Positions 1 through 7,951 of a DNA stretch of 64,000 bases are shown here, one piece after another. This DNA comes from Streptomyces phaeofaciens (GTDB taxonomy: Bacteria > Actinomycetota > Actinomycetes > Streptomycetales > Streptomycetaceae): assembly GCF_014648915.1 (NCBI RefSeq), contig NZ_BMSA01000021.1, positions 124,001 to 188,000 on the forward strand, read 5' to 3'. The notes beneath the pieces were generated by a model that did not search any database, was not told the DNA's origin, and was given only the letters and a program-made list of their open reading frames with translations. Numbering within the stretch: position 1 is the first letter of the stretch; every line of letters begins with the position of its first letter. The position numbers and the translations under genes were made by a program.

Positions 1-1032
1 CGCGGCGAGTTCACCGACGCGGCGATGATGCGCGACCGGCCCCGCATGGCGTCGCTGTTCACCGCGGACGGAGTGCTGCGCATGCCCAACATTCCCGTCG
101 AGCTGGTCGGCCGCGAGGAGATCCGTGTCGGGGGCGAGCGGCTTCAGGCCCAGTGGGACTTCTTCGTGCAGACCACGCACCCCGGCACGATCGTGCTCGA
201 CGGCGACACCGCGACCGGCCGCGCCTACCTCCAGGAACTCGCGCGCACCCTCGACGGACGCCAGGGTCTGAACTACGCCGTCTACCACGACCGCTACCGG
301 CGCACGGAGGACGGCTGGAGGTTCACCGAGCGGGTGTACGAGGTCAGGTACCTCGACACCTCCCCGCTGGCGGGCACGGCGCCCCACGCGTCGCAGGGCC
401 CCGAGGCCACCTCGGCCGCGGGCGCGTCGTTCGCCGACCCGGCGTCGGCCGAACGGCTGGAGCGGGCGGCGGCCGCGCTGCGCGCCAACGGCTTCGCCGC
501 CGAGATCCTCGACGACGCCGCGGCCGCGCGCGCCCGCGTCAAGGACCTGATTCCCGAGGGCGCCGGCGTGTTCACCGGAGCCAGCGAGACCCTCCGCCTG
601 TCCGGCATCGACGAGGACATCAACGCCAGTGGCCGGTACGACGCCGTCAGGCCCCGCGTCCTGGCCATCGACCGCGGCACCGGCGCCGACGAGATCCGCA
701 AGCTGGTCGCCTGCCCCGATTTCGTCGTCAACAGCGTCGCCGCGGTCACCGAGACCGGCTCGCTCGTGCTCGCCTCGGGCAGCGGCAGCCAGCTCCCCGC
801 CAACGCGGGCGGCGCCGCCCACGCGGTCTGGATCGTCGGCGCGCAGAAGGTGGTGCCCGACCTGGACACGGCGCTGCGCCGCGTCGAGGAGCACGCCCTC
901 CCCCTGGAGAACGCCCGCGCCCAGGCGGTGTACGGGGCGCCCAGCGCCGTCAACCGCCTGCTCGTCCTCAACGCGGAACCCCGCCCGGGGCGCGGCACCG
1001 TGCTGCTGCTCCGGGAGGCCATCGGCTACTGA
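1..1032 (+). CDS. SnoaL-like/LUD domain fusion protein (5' end missing)
   Basis: The frame is open from the first base, so the start lies outside the window. The first ~120 visible residues look like a SnoaL/NTF2-type cone fold (a 'FTADGVLRMP' stretch, later 'YRRTEDGWRF'). After an Ala-rich linker, residues ~150-343 match the LUD (LutC/YkgG) domain, with 'GVFTGASETLR', 'FVVNSVAAVTETGSLVLAS' and the C-terminal 'RGTVLLLREAIGY'. LUD proteins belong to lactate-utilisation complexes or act as stand-alone proteins. No lutA or lutB partner is visible downstream. The two-domain arrangement is seen directly; the function is inferred from the families. The next gene is convergent. Confidence 0.8.
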   Translation, partial: RGEFTDAAMMRDRPRMASLFTADGVLRMPNIPVELVGREEIRVGGERLQAQWDFFVQTTHPGTIVLDGDTATGRAYLQELARTLDGRQGLNYAVYHDRYRRTEDGWRFTERVYEVRYLDTSPLAGTAPHASQGPEATSAAGASFADPASAERLERAAAALRANGFAAEILDDAAAARARVKDLIPEGAGVFTGASETLRLSGIDEDINASGRYDAVRPRVLAIDRGTGADEIRKLVACPDFVVNSVAAVTETGSLVLASGSGSQLPANAGGAAHAVWIVGAQKVVPDLDTALRRVEEHALPLENARAQAVYGAPSAVNRLLVLNAEPRPGRGTVLLLREAIGY

Positions 1033-1053
1033 CCCGGACCTCCCCCGCCCGCG

Positions 1054-1968
1054 TCACTCCGCGGCTGCCGCCCGCTTCGCCGCGCGGTGCCGGTGCCACC
1101 ACCACACCCCGCCCGTCACCACCGAGCCCGCGGTCAGCACGATGCCCAGCACCGGCCACCGGCTGCTCGCGATCCGGACGTCGGCCACGATCACGCCGAG
1201 CGCCAGCACGGCCGGCACCAGCAGGGACAGCACCGCGCGCCCCGTCCCGGCCAGCGTCGACGGGTTCAGGCGGCGGCGCCCGGCGGCCGGCCCCTTCGCC
1301 GGAGGGGACTCTTTGGGGAAGTAGAACCGGCTCGCGCGCCGGGTGAGCTGCGCGGTGGCGCGGTCGTAGGAGCGCGCCATGTACGGCAGCCAGACCAGCG
1401 GGGCGACCGTTCCGACCAGGATCACCGCCACCAGCAGCAGCCAGCGGCCGACCACGACCGGCCGGCCGGGGCGGGTGCCCGGTTCGTCCGGGGTGAGCAG
1501 GCCCAGCAGCCGGGCCATCCGCAGCACGAGGGTCCACAGGGCGGTGGGGCGTATGCCGCGGGAGGGGGCCGGGGCATGGACGTCGAGGGCGGCGCGGGCG
1601 GTGCCGACCTCGTCGTACACCCCCTGGAGGACGAGCAGTTCGGCCGCGCGGTCCAGGGTGGTCGGGTCGCGGCCGGTGAGCGCGGCCAACTCCAGGCAGA
1701 TCCGCGTCTGGCGCAGCAGCGCCGCGCAGAACGCCACCGGGATGAACAGCAGGAACGGCCCGCCGACGAAGGCGCCCTCGGTGACCGTGGCCCGGTGGCC
1801 GCGGCGGATCACCTGCGCCGGGGTGGGCGGCGGCTCGGCGTCGGCCGTACGGCGGGCGACCGGGCCCAGCCGGCGCACGGCGAGCAGGGCCAGGTGCTCG
1901 GGGAGGCGGTGCGGGTCCGCCAGGCCCTCCCTGAGCAGCGAGCCGGGAAGGGACGGGGCGCCGCCCAT
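1054..1968 (-). CDS. Hypothetical polytopic membrane protein
   Basis: The 304-residue protein has four likely membrane helices: near residue 75 ('GGPFLLFIPVAFCAALL'), near 180 ('WLLLVAVILVGTVAPLVWL'), near 250 ('VLSLLVPAVLALGVIV') and near 275 ('VLGIVLTAGSVVTGGVWWW'). It ends in a basic, Ala-rich tail. The loop between helices 1 and 2 is long and soluble and contains an HTH-sized helical patch ('LTGRDPTTLDRAAELLVLQG'). I do not recognise the family. Its start lies 4 bases after the stop of the upstream lipoprotein gene, so the two probably form an operon. Confidence 0.75.
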   Translation of the reverse strand: MGGAPSLPGSLLREGLADPHRLPEHLALLAVRRLGPVARRTADAEPPPTPAQVIRRGHRATVTEGAFVGGPFLLFIPVAFCAALLRQTRICLELAALTGRDPTTLDRAAELLVLQGVYDEVGTARAALDVHAPAPSRGIRPTALWTLVLRMARLLGLLTPDEPGTRPGRPVVVGRWLLLVAVILVGTVAPLVWLPYMARSYDRATAQLTRRASRFYFPKESPPAKGPAAGRRRLNPSTLAGTGRAVLSLLVPAVLALGVIVADVRIASSRWPVLGIVLTAGSVVTGGVWWWHRHRAAKRAAAAE

Positions 1969-1972
1969 GGCG

Positions 1973-2479
1973 TCAGTACCGCACCGCCCGCGCCACCTCC
2001 GCTTTCACCTCGCCGGAGAGGTCGCGGTTGCTGCGCGCGGTTCCCGTGCCGGTCCCGTTGCCGGCCACGTCCGAGACGGTGACGACGACCGTGTCCAGCC
2101 GGTTGCCGCTCGCGTCCGTGAAGTCGACCTGGACGGCGAAGGACCGTGTCGAGTCGGTGGTGTTGGCGGCGGTGACCTCGACGGTCGCCCGGCCGCCGTC
2201 GGTGTTCGGCGTGCCCAGCTTCACGTCGGACTTCACGTCCACGCCGCCCTTGATCTCGTCCAGCTGCCGTCCCGCCTCCGCGGTCGCCGAGGCGAACGCG
2301 GACGAGGCCTCGGCGGCGAGGGAGGACGCGGCCTCCCGGCCCAGGGACTCGGCTGCGGAGGCGGCCTTGCTGGCGGCGGACGACACGGACGACGGCGTGT
2401 TCTCGTCCGAGCAGCCGGTCAGGACGGCGGCGCAGCAGACCGCCGCCGCCATGAGCAGCGTGTTCTTGGTGCGCGGCAT
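1973..2479 (-). CDS. Small secreted lipoprotein
   Basis: The 168-residue protein begins with a short basic tip and a hydrophobic stretch ending in the lipobox 'VLTGC', followed by a Ser/Ala-rich linker. This indicates export and lipid anchoring. The mature part is a beta-rich domain with 'RATVEVTAANTTDSTRSFAVQVDF', like the FxLYD/DUF3426-type domains of extracellular lipoproteins. An AGGAGG Shine-Dalgarno sequence lies 4 bases before the ATG at 2479, which rejects the longer upstream reading. It probably shares a transcript with the membrane protein gene that follows at 1968. Confidence 0.8.
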   Translation of the reverse strand: MPRTKNTLLMAAAVCCAAVLTGCSDENTPSSVSSAASKAASAAESLGREAASSLAAEASSAFASATAEAGRQLDEIKGGVDVKSDVKLGTPNTDGGRATVEVTAANTTDSTRSFAVQVDFTDASGNRLDTVVVTVSDVAGNGTGTGTARSNRDLSGEVKAEVARAVRY

Positions 2480-2641
2480 GCGTGCCTCCTGATGCTTCCC
2501 GGCGGGCCCCCTCCCAGTGAAGGCCCGCCCGCCCCCACCCGCATGCCGACTCACCCGGACGGCCCAGTTCCCGTGGTGGTGGCCGTCACCCGGACGGATG
2601 GTCGAAGGGCAGACCCAGCCACGACAGAGACGGGGTACGCC

Positions 2642-3112
2642 ATGAGCGGCCAGTCGCACTCCTCCCAGGAACCTCCGATCTGGGACCCCTCCCACCAGGG
2701 CACCGGTTCCGCTCCGGGCGGGCACCCCACCGGGCGCGGCAGCCTGGCCGCCGGCGGGGTCACCCTCGCGGGCGTCCTGATGCTGGTGAACGGGTTCATG
2801 CAGGTGTTCCAGGGCATTTCCGCGATCGCCCACGACGATGTGTACGCCCTGGTCCGCGGGTACGTGTACGAGATCAACCTCACCGCGTGGGGCTGGATCC
2901 TGCTGGGTGTGGGCGTCGCGGCGGCGGCGACCGGTCTGGGACTCCTCCAGGGGGCGTACTGGGCCCGGCTCAGCGGTGTCATGCTCGCTTCCCTGAGCGC
3001 GATCGTGCAGTTCCTGTTCCTGCCCTACTCCCCGGTCTGGTCGATCATCCTCATCGCCGTGGACATCTTCGTGATCTGGGCCCTGATCGCGTACCGGCCC
3101 GACCTGCCGTGA
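2642..3112 (+). CDS. DUF7144-type four-helix membrane protein
   Basis: The 156-residue protein has a ~40-residue Gly/Pro/His-rich cytosolic head and then four membrane helices ('GVTLAGVLMLVNGFMQVFQG', 'AWGWILLGVGVAAAATGLGL', 'LSGVMLASLSAIVQFLFL', 'WSIILIAVDIFVIWALIAY'). This pattern matches a widespread actinobacterial family of small membrane proteins of unknown role (DUF7144). It is divergent from the lipoprotein gene. The 162-base spacer carries the repeated word CACCCGGACGG. Confidence 0.8.
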   Translation: MSGQSHSSQEPPIWDPSHQGTGSAPGGHPTGRGSLAAGGVTLAGVLMLVNGFMQVFQGISAIAHDDVYALVRGYVYEINLTAWGWILLGVGVAAAATGLGLLQGAYWARLSGVMLASLSAIVQFLFLPYSPVWSIILIAVDIFVIWALIAYRPDLP

Positions 3113-3128
3113 AGCGGTCCGTCCCCGG

Positions 3129-3317
3129 TCAGCGCCGCGCCTTCTTGTACCGGCGCATCAGCTCGACGATCCGGGCCTGCTCGGCCCCGGCGTTCAGCGC
3201 GGTCAGCAGGTCGTCCGGGCACAGCTCGTAGAAGTCGCCCCAGTAGCCCCGGCGGCGGTTGTCCCAGATCCGGTACCCGCCGGGCACGCCCCGGGCCACA
3301 TAACGCCGTTTGCCCAC
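3129..3317 (-). CDS. Small basic hypothetical protein
   Basis: Starting at the GTG at 3317, which follows a GGGAGGGGG ribosome-binding sequence, the product is 62 residues, basic and aromatic ('GGYRIWDNRRRGYWGDFYELC'), ending 'ELMRRYKKARR'. An in-frame ATG at 3371 would add 18 residues but has only GAGGG touching the codon. No family is recognised. The Trp/Tyr-rich core resembles small streptomycete proteins of unknown role. Confidence 0.6.
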   Translation of the reverse strand: MGKRRYVARGVPGGYRIWDNRRRGYWGDFYELCPDDLLTALNAGAEQARIVELMRRYKKARR

Positions 3318-3518
3318 TGGTCGGGCCCCCTCCCTTTCGGTGACGAAGGCAGTGTCCCGTGACGCGTTCATCCCTCGCACGGATTTTCGACGACCGTCCC
3401 CCTCCCCGGTGATACCTACGCACCCCCGACGCCCCGCGGCCTCGGTCACTCTCGGCATCCGTGTGATTGCTCTGTGATGATTGAGGAGGATCGGTGGACG
3501 GAACTGCGCGGGGGTGGC

Positions 3519-4763
3519 ATGGGATTCGGCTTCGGCCAGCGGCGGGGCGGACAACTCCCGGTGGAGATCACCAGTTTCGTGGGGAGGGCCGAGGAACTCG
3601 CCCTGATCCGCACCGCGCTGGCGCGGTTCAGACTGGTGACGCTGGTGGGTCCGGGCGGCGTCGGCAAGAGCCGTACGGCGCTCAGGGCGGCGGGCGGGTC
3701 GGCGGGGCGGTTCGCGGACGGGGTGCGGCTGGTGGAACTGTCCGCGCTGCACGACCCGGAGCTGGTCCCGGCCACCCTCGCGGGCGTCCTCGACCTGCCC
3801 GAGCAGCCCGGGACGAGCCCGCTGGACGCGGTCGTGGAGCATCTGCGGGAGCGGCACATGCTGCTGGTCCTGGACACCTGTGAACACCTGGTCGACGCGT
3901 GCGCGATGCTCTGCGACATCCTGCTGCGCGAGGCGCGGGGGCTCGTCGTCCTGGCCACCAGCCGCCAGCCGCTCGACGTACCCGGCGAGCACTGCGTCCC
4001 GATCGCGCCCCTGGGCAGAAAAGACGCGGTCGACCTGTTCCGCCGGCGGGCCGCGGCGGTCACCGTCCTCGGCGACCGCGACGAGGCCCGCACCCTGGCC
4101 CTCGTCGACCGGCTCGACGGCATGCCCCTCGCCCTGGAACTCGCCGCCGTACGGCTGCGCGCGGTACCGCTCGCCGAACTGGTCGCCCGCCTCGACCAGC
4201 GCTTCGAGGTCCTCACCGGCGGCCGGCGCACCGCGCTCACCCGGCACCAGACCCTGCGCACGGCCATCGACTGGTCCTACGACCTGTGCACCCCGCAGGA
4301 GCGGCTGCTGTGGGCGCGACTCGCCGTGTTCGCCGGGCCCTTCGAGCTGTCGGCGGCCGAAGAGGTGTGCGGCGGCGGGGAGTTACCCCGCGAGGACGTC
4401 GTCTCGGCGCTGATCGGACTGGTCGACAAGTCCGTGGTGCAGCGCATCGGGGAGGACGGCGGCCGCTACCGGCTGCTCGACACCCTCCGCGAGTACGGCG
4501 CCGGGCGCCCGGCGGGCGCGCAGGGGGCCGCCGGCGCCGCACGGCCCCCGGCGCCCCGGCCGGCCCCCGAGCGCCGCGCGGCCGACGCCCTCACCCGGCG
4601 CGAGCGGGAGGTCGCCGCGCTGGTCGTGCGGGGCCTGTCCAACCGGGAGATCGCCGAGCGCCTCGTGATCTCCAAGCGGACCGTGGACGCCCATGTCGAG
4701 CACATCCTCGCCAAGTTGGGCATCGCCTCCCGCACCGAGATCCCGGCGACCATGCCTACCTAG
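3519..4763 (+). CDS. Compact NB-ARC ATPase/LuxR-type transcriptional regulator
   Basis: The protein has ~414 residues (429 if started at the GTG at 3474). A short N-terminus leads into an NB-ARC-like ATPase with the P-loop 'GPGGVGKS', a Walker-B-like 'LLVLDTCEH', sensor region '[10 protein letters not shown]' and the '[11 protein letters not shown]' box. A winged-helix part ends at 'LLDTLREYG'. In relatives of this family a long TPR-like region follows that motif; here it is replaced by ~30 residues of Ala/Pro/Gly. A complete LuxR helix-turn-helix then follows ('[20 protein letters not shown]'). ATG 3519 is preferred because of the GGGGG before it. It should bind DNA in an ATP-dependent manner; its target is unknown. 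Confidence 0.8.
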   Translation: MGFGFGQRRGGQLPVEITSFVGRAEELALIRTALARFRLVTLVGPGGVGKSRTALRAAGGSAGRFADGVRLVELSALHDPELVPATLAGVLDLPEQPGTSPLDAVVEHLRERHMLLVLDTCEHLVDACAMLCDILLREARGLVVLATSRQPLDVPGEHCVPIAPLGRKDAVDLFRRRAAAVTVLGDRDEARTLALVDRLDGMPLALELAAVRLRAVPLAELVARLDQRFEVLTGGRRTALTRHQTLRTAIDWSYDLCTPQERLLWARLAVFAGPFELSAAEEVCGGGELPREDVVSALIGLVDKSVVQRIGEDGGRYRLLDTLREYGAGRPAGAQGAAGAARPPAPRPAPERRAADALTRREREVAALVVRGLSNREIAERLVISKRTVDAHVEHILAKLGIASRTEIPATMPT

Positions 4764-4954
4764 GTACCTCGGAGCACTCGTTCACCTGCGGGTACGTGTA
4801 CGGATCCCGCGCCGGGCGGAGTGCGCCGCCGCCCGCGGCACGGCAGCCTGGAGGGGCTGCCCGGGGGACGGGACGTGCCAGGGGGCCGACAGGCCGGACC
4901 CTCGGCCGGCTGTCATGGCAGGCGCCCGGCACGCGGGCCTCCCCCCGGCGGCGA

Positions 4955-4988
4955 GCGGGGCTGCCCCTGGTCGGCGGGGCAGCCCCGC
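4955..4988. terminator. Bidirectional hairpin terminator
   Basis: A perfect 13-bp stem, GCGGGGCTGCCCC (4955-4967), pairs with 4976-4988 across an 8-base loop. It lies between two convergent genes, so it can end transcription from both sides. The rest of the 290-base gap (4764-5053) shows no coding potential. Confidence 0.7.
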
Positions 4989-5053
4989 AACAGGCGACCG
5001 GCGACACCTCGGGCGCACGGCCCCCGGGAGGCCGACGTCCCCGCGCGGGTCCG

Positions 5054-5557
5054 TCAGCCGACCGGCGCGGCCTGGGCGGCCAGTTCGGCGAGGGGGGTAC
5101 CGGTGAGATGGCAGACCCGCCAGTCGTCGACGATCTGCGCGCCGATCGACTTGTAGAAGGCGATCGTCGGCTCGTTCCACTCCAGCACGCACCACTCGAA
5201 CCGCTCCCAGCCGTTGCGGTCGCAGACCGCGGCGAGGGCCGCGAGCAGCGCCTTGCCGTGGCCCCCGCCGCGCGCCTGCGGGCGGACGTACAGGTCCTCC
5301 AGGTGCACACCGCGGGTGCCGGTCCAGGTGGAGAAGCTCGGGAACCACAGCGCGAACCCGACCGTCTCGGCCGTCCCGTCGTCCTGCGCGATCAGCGCGT
5401 ACGCGGCGGGATGCGCGCCGAACAGCGCCTCGTGGAGCTGCTCCTCGGTGGCGCGGACCTCCTCCGCCGACCGGTGGTAGGCGGCGAGTTCACCGATCAT
5501 GGCGCGGATCTCGGGGACGTCGTGGACGGTGGCTGCTCGGATCATGCCGGCGAGCAT
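5054..5557 (-). CDS. GNAT family N-acetyltransferase (diamine/thialysine acetyltransferase-like)
   Basis: The 167-residue protein (163 if the ATG at 5545 is used) has the acetyl-CoA motif as 'VRPQARGGGHGKALL' and the motif B region 'NEPTIAFYKSIGA'. The pattern 'GVHLEDLYVRPQARG' with 'FEWCVLEWNEPTIAFY' matches the spermidine/thialysine acetyltransferase branch (SSAT-like) rather than RimI. It probably acetylates a small amine in the cytosol. Neither start has a strong ribosome-binding site. It is a single gene, convergent with the LuxR regulator. Confidence 0.85.
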   Translation of the reverse strand: MLAGMIRAATVHDVPEIRAMIGELAAYHRSAEEVRATEEQLHEALFGAHPAAYALIAQDDGTAETVGFALWFPSFSTWTGTRGVHLEDLYVRPQARGGGHGKALLAALAAVCDRNGWERFEWCVLEWNEPTIAFYKSIGAQIVDDWRVCHLTGTPLAELAAQAAPVG

Positions 5558-5608
5558 GGTTCACCGCGCGGAGGGTGTCCACGCGATTTCGTTCCCCGCG
5601 GCGCGCGG

Positions 5609-6532
5609 CTACGGGCCCACCCGCACGTCCTTGTTCCGCAGCCACGGCAGGGGTGCCACGGAGGATCCCAGGTACGGCGTGATCCGTACCTCGAAGTGGA
5701 GGTGCGGGCCGGTGACGTTGCCGGTGGCGCCGGAGAGCCCGAGGCGCTCGCCGGCGGCGACCCGCTCCCCGGCCCGGACGTCGATGTGCGAGAGATGGGC
5801 GTACTGGGTGAAGTAGCCGTCGGGATGCCGGACGACCACCTGGTTGCCGAACCCGTCACCGCAGGTCGTGGCCCGTACGGTGCCGGGGCCGACGGCGTAC
5901 ACGGGGGTACCGGTGTTCACCGCGAAGTCCTGGCCGGTGTGCCGGTGGGCCCAGCGGGTGCCCGAGGCCGCGAATCCGGCGGAGAGCCAGTAGTCGCGGG
6001 TGGGGGCGGACCAGGGGCGGGTCTTGGACGCGGGGGAGCCGGACTCGGCGGACCCGCTGGACTTCCCGGACTTCTCGGATGTCGAGGCGCCGGCGTTCTT
6101 GGGTGGGGTGCCCCGATCCCGCCCCTTCCCCTTGTCGCCGCGCCCCCGCAGGGGGCACTGTCCGGCCTGTCCGGACGGATCCACGGCGACCGGATCACCG
6201 AAGGCGCGTCCCGCCGCCCACAGCAGATCCCACAGACCGGCCCGGATCTCCTTGCGGCGCTGCTCGGCGGCCTCGATCTTCGTGGGACCCGCGTCGTTCG
6301 CGCGGAGCCGGTCGACGCGGGCGCGGGCCGCCTCGTGGGCGCGGACGGCACGGGCCGCCTCACCGCGGACCGGGTCGGCGCTCCTCGCGGGGGCGCCCGC
6401 CGTAGGGGCTCCCCCGGTGGAGGCGGCCTGCCCGCCGGCCCCCGCGCCGGCGGGCACGGCGGCGAGCGTCACGAGCAGAAGGGCCAGCGGGACGGCCGGC
6501 CGGACGGCCAGGGCGGAAGGTACTCGTCGCAT
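5609..6532 (-). CDS. Secreted M23 family peptidase (LytM-type)
   Basis: The 307-residue protein has an Arg-containing signal peptide ('RPAVPLALLLVTLAAVPAGA'), a low-complexity Ala region, a charged helical segment around residues 60-100 ('RVDRLRANDAGPTKIEAAEQ'), a Ser/Lys-rich linker and a C-terminal LytM/M23 domain from ~residue 190. Zinc ligands are visible in 'HTGQDF' and 'HLHFEV'. The fold should cut peptidoglycan stem or cross-bridge peptides outside the membrane. Helical-linker plus M23 layouts are common in streptomycete wall hydrolases. The next gene on the same strand starts ~65 bases upstream. Confidence 0.9.
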   Translation of the reverse strand: MRRVPSALAVRPAVPLALLLVTLAAVPAGAGAGGQAASTGGAPTAGAPARSADPVRGEAARAVRAHEAARARVDRLRANDAGPTKIEAAEQRRKEIRAGLWDLLWAAGRAFGDPVAVDPSGQAGQCPLRGRGDKGKGRDRGTPPKNAGASTSEKSGKSSGSAESGSPASKTRPWSAPTRDYWLSAGFAASGTRWAHRHTGQDFAVNTGTPVYAVGPGTVRATTCGDGFGNQVVVRHPDGYFTQYAHLSHIDVRAGERVAAGERLGLSGATGNVTGPHLHFEVRITPYLGSSVAPLPWLRNKDVRVGP

Positions 6533-6596
6533 CTTGGGATCATCAGACCGGTGGTCCGCGGAGAGCGAGGTACGCGGCGGGACACGCGCCGCGGTT

Positions 6597-7637
6597 TCAG
6601 TCGAACGGCCCCGTCATCAGCCTGCGGTACTCGGCCGAGGACCTCGGGTTCCCGGAGCACCACCACACTCCGTGCGGGCAGTAGTCGCTGATGGTCTGGT
6701 ACAGCGGCCGGTGCCGGGCGAACCAGGTGAGCATGCCGCGGATGTAGGCCGGGTTGTCGCCGTTGCGGAACAGCCCCCACTCGGGGTACGCGATCGGCTT
6801 GCCGTGCCGGCGCGCGAACCGGACGTGCTCGGTGAGGCCGTACGGCTCGTCGCGCTGCTCGGCGAAGGACATGCCGTGCGGCTGGTCGTAGGCGTCCATG
6901 CCGATGACGTCGACGTACCGGTCACCCGGGTAGCACTTGGGCCACGGGATGGCGTCCCGCCCCCGGTTCGGCGCGAACTCGAACCGGAACCGCTGCCCGC
7001 CCACGGACCGCATGGCGGTCACGATCCGCACCCAGTACGCCTTCCAGGCATCCGGGTCCGGGCCGCACCGGTGCTGGTAGGTGATCCCGTTCATCTCCCA
7101 GCCGATGACGAGCACGGTGTCCGGCACCCCGAGCGAGACGAGCCGCCGGGCGAGCTTCCTGAAGTGCCCGTCGTACGCCCCGTCCGCACCTGTGCGCAGC
7201 TCACGCCGTACGAAGGAGTCGGGCAGATGCGCCTCCGAGCGCTCCAGCATCGGCACGTTGAGCACGAACAGCCGGTCGGCACGGGCCTTGCGCCACTTGG
7301 CCCAGTGCTCCAGGTCGTTGGTGCCCCCCTCGATGTTGAACCACCGGTCCCCCGGAAGGTAGGCGTGCCCGACCCGCGGGGTGGCCGGTCCCAGCCACCG
7401 GTCGAGCTCCGAGAGCCGCCGCACCCCCTCGGAGCCGTAACCGACATAGGCCCCGAAGGGCCCCGGCGGCGCACCGTCACGTGGCTTCCCGTCCCCGCCG
7501 CCCCCTCCGGCCCCGACGGGGACGCACCCCGGGCCGGCCAACAGCACCACGACGGCGAGCAGCAGGGTGGGCAGGGTGCGACGACGACCCCGGGCCCACC
7601 CGAGCACATGACCCGGTCTCAACTCCCACGGAAACAC
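6597..7637 (-). CDS. Exported GH26-like glycoside hydrolase
   Basis: From the GTG at 7637 the product has 346 residues. It begins with an Arg-rich tip and a hydrophobic stretch ('LPTLLLAVVVLLAGPGC'), which is an export signal and possibly a weak lipobox. The catalytic domain is a clan GH-A barrel: 'VIGWEMNGITY' carries the candidate acid/base Glu, 'RFEFAPNRG' and 'YVDVIGMDAYD' follow, and 'PIAYPEWGLF' carries the candidate nucleophile. These motifs fit GH26 (beta-mannanase and related endoglycanases). The substrate is not readable from sequence. The start is uncertain; GTG codons at 7670 and 7607 are in frame. Confidence 0.75.
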   Translation of the reverse strand: MFPWELRPGHVLGWARGRRRTLPTLLLAVVVLLAGPGCVPVGAGGGGGDGKPRDGAPPGPFGAYVGYGSEGVRRLSELDRWLGPATPRVGHAYLPGDRWFNIEGGTNDLEHWAKWRKARADRLFVLNVPMLERSEAHLPDSFVRRELRTGADGAYDGHFRKLARRLVSLGVPDTVLVIGWEMNGITYQHRCGPDPDAWKAYWVRIVTAMRSVGGQRFRFEFAPNRGRDAIPWPKCYPGDRYVDVIGMDAYDQPHGMSFAEQRDEPYGLTEHVRFARRHGKPIAYPEWGLFRNGDNPAYIRGMLTWFARHRPLYQTISDYCPHGVWWCSGNPRSSAEYRRLMTGPFD

Positions 7638-7951
7638 CGCCTCAGAATGACCATTCGCCCCACCCTTCACCCGGAAGTGCCCCGGGAACCACCCGGACCG
7701 GGGACGCCGCACCACCGGTCGGACTCGGATGCCCGTACGGCAGTTCGACAGTGGCCGCCCCCGCCGACCGGGCGCCGCCACCCGGGGTGCGCGGCCGGTG
7801 GGTGGTTTCCCCCGTCGTAAGGCCTTTCCGGCGGGAACGTCCCCGGCCGGCTCTCGGAGCACTAGAGTCTCCCCGTGCGCTGCGTGTGTCGCGCGTCACA
7901 TCGGCGGGGGCCGTGATGAAGGGGCCAAGGGGCCGTGAAAAAGGGGGGCTA
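7638..7951. other. Divergent intergenic region, 314 bases
   Basis: This gap separates the GH26-like gene (minus) from the TerD-nuclease gene (plus) and should hold both promoters. The only box I would point to is TAGAGT at 7863-7868, a plausible -10 for the plus-strand gene, without a convincing -35. I see no coding region or convincing operator. Confidence 0.35.

Noticed and set aside
3899-6691. A 930-codon plus-strand frame across three real genes
   Set aside because: Its product is Arg/Pro/Gly-rich with no domain, and it runs through a terminator hairpin and over GNAT and M23 genes with clear catalytic motifs on the other strand.
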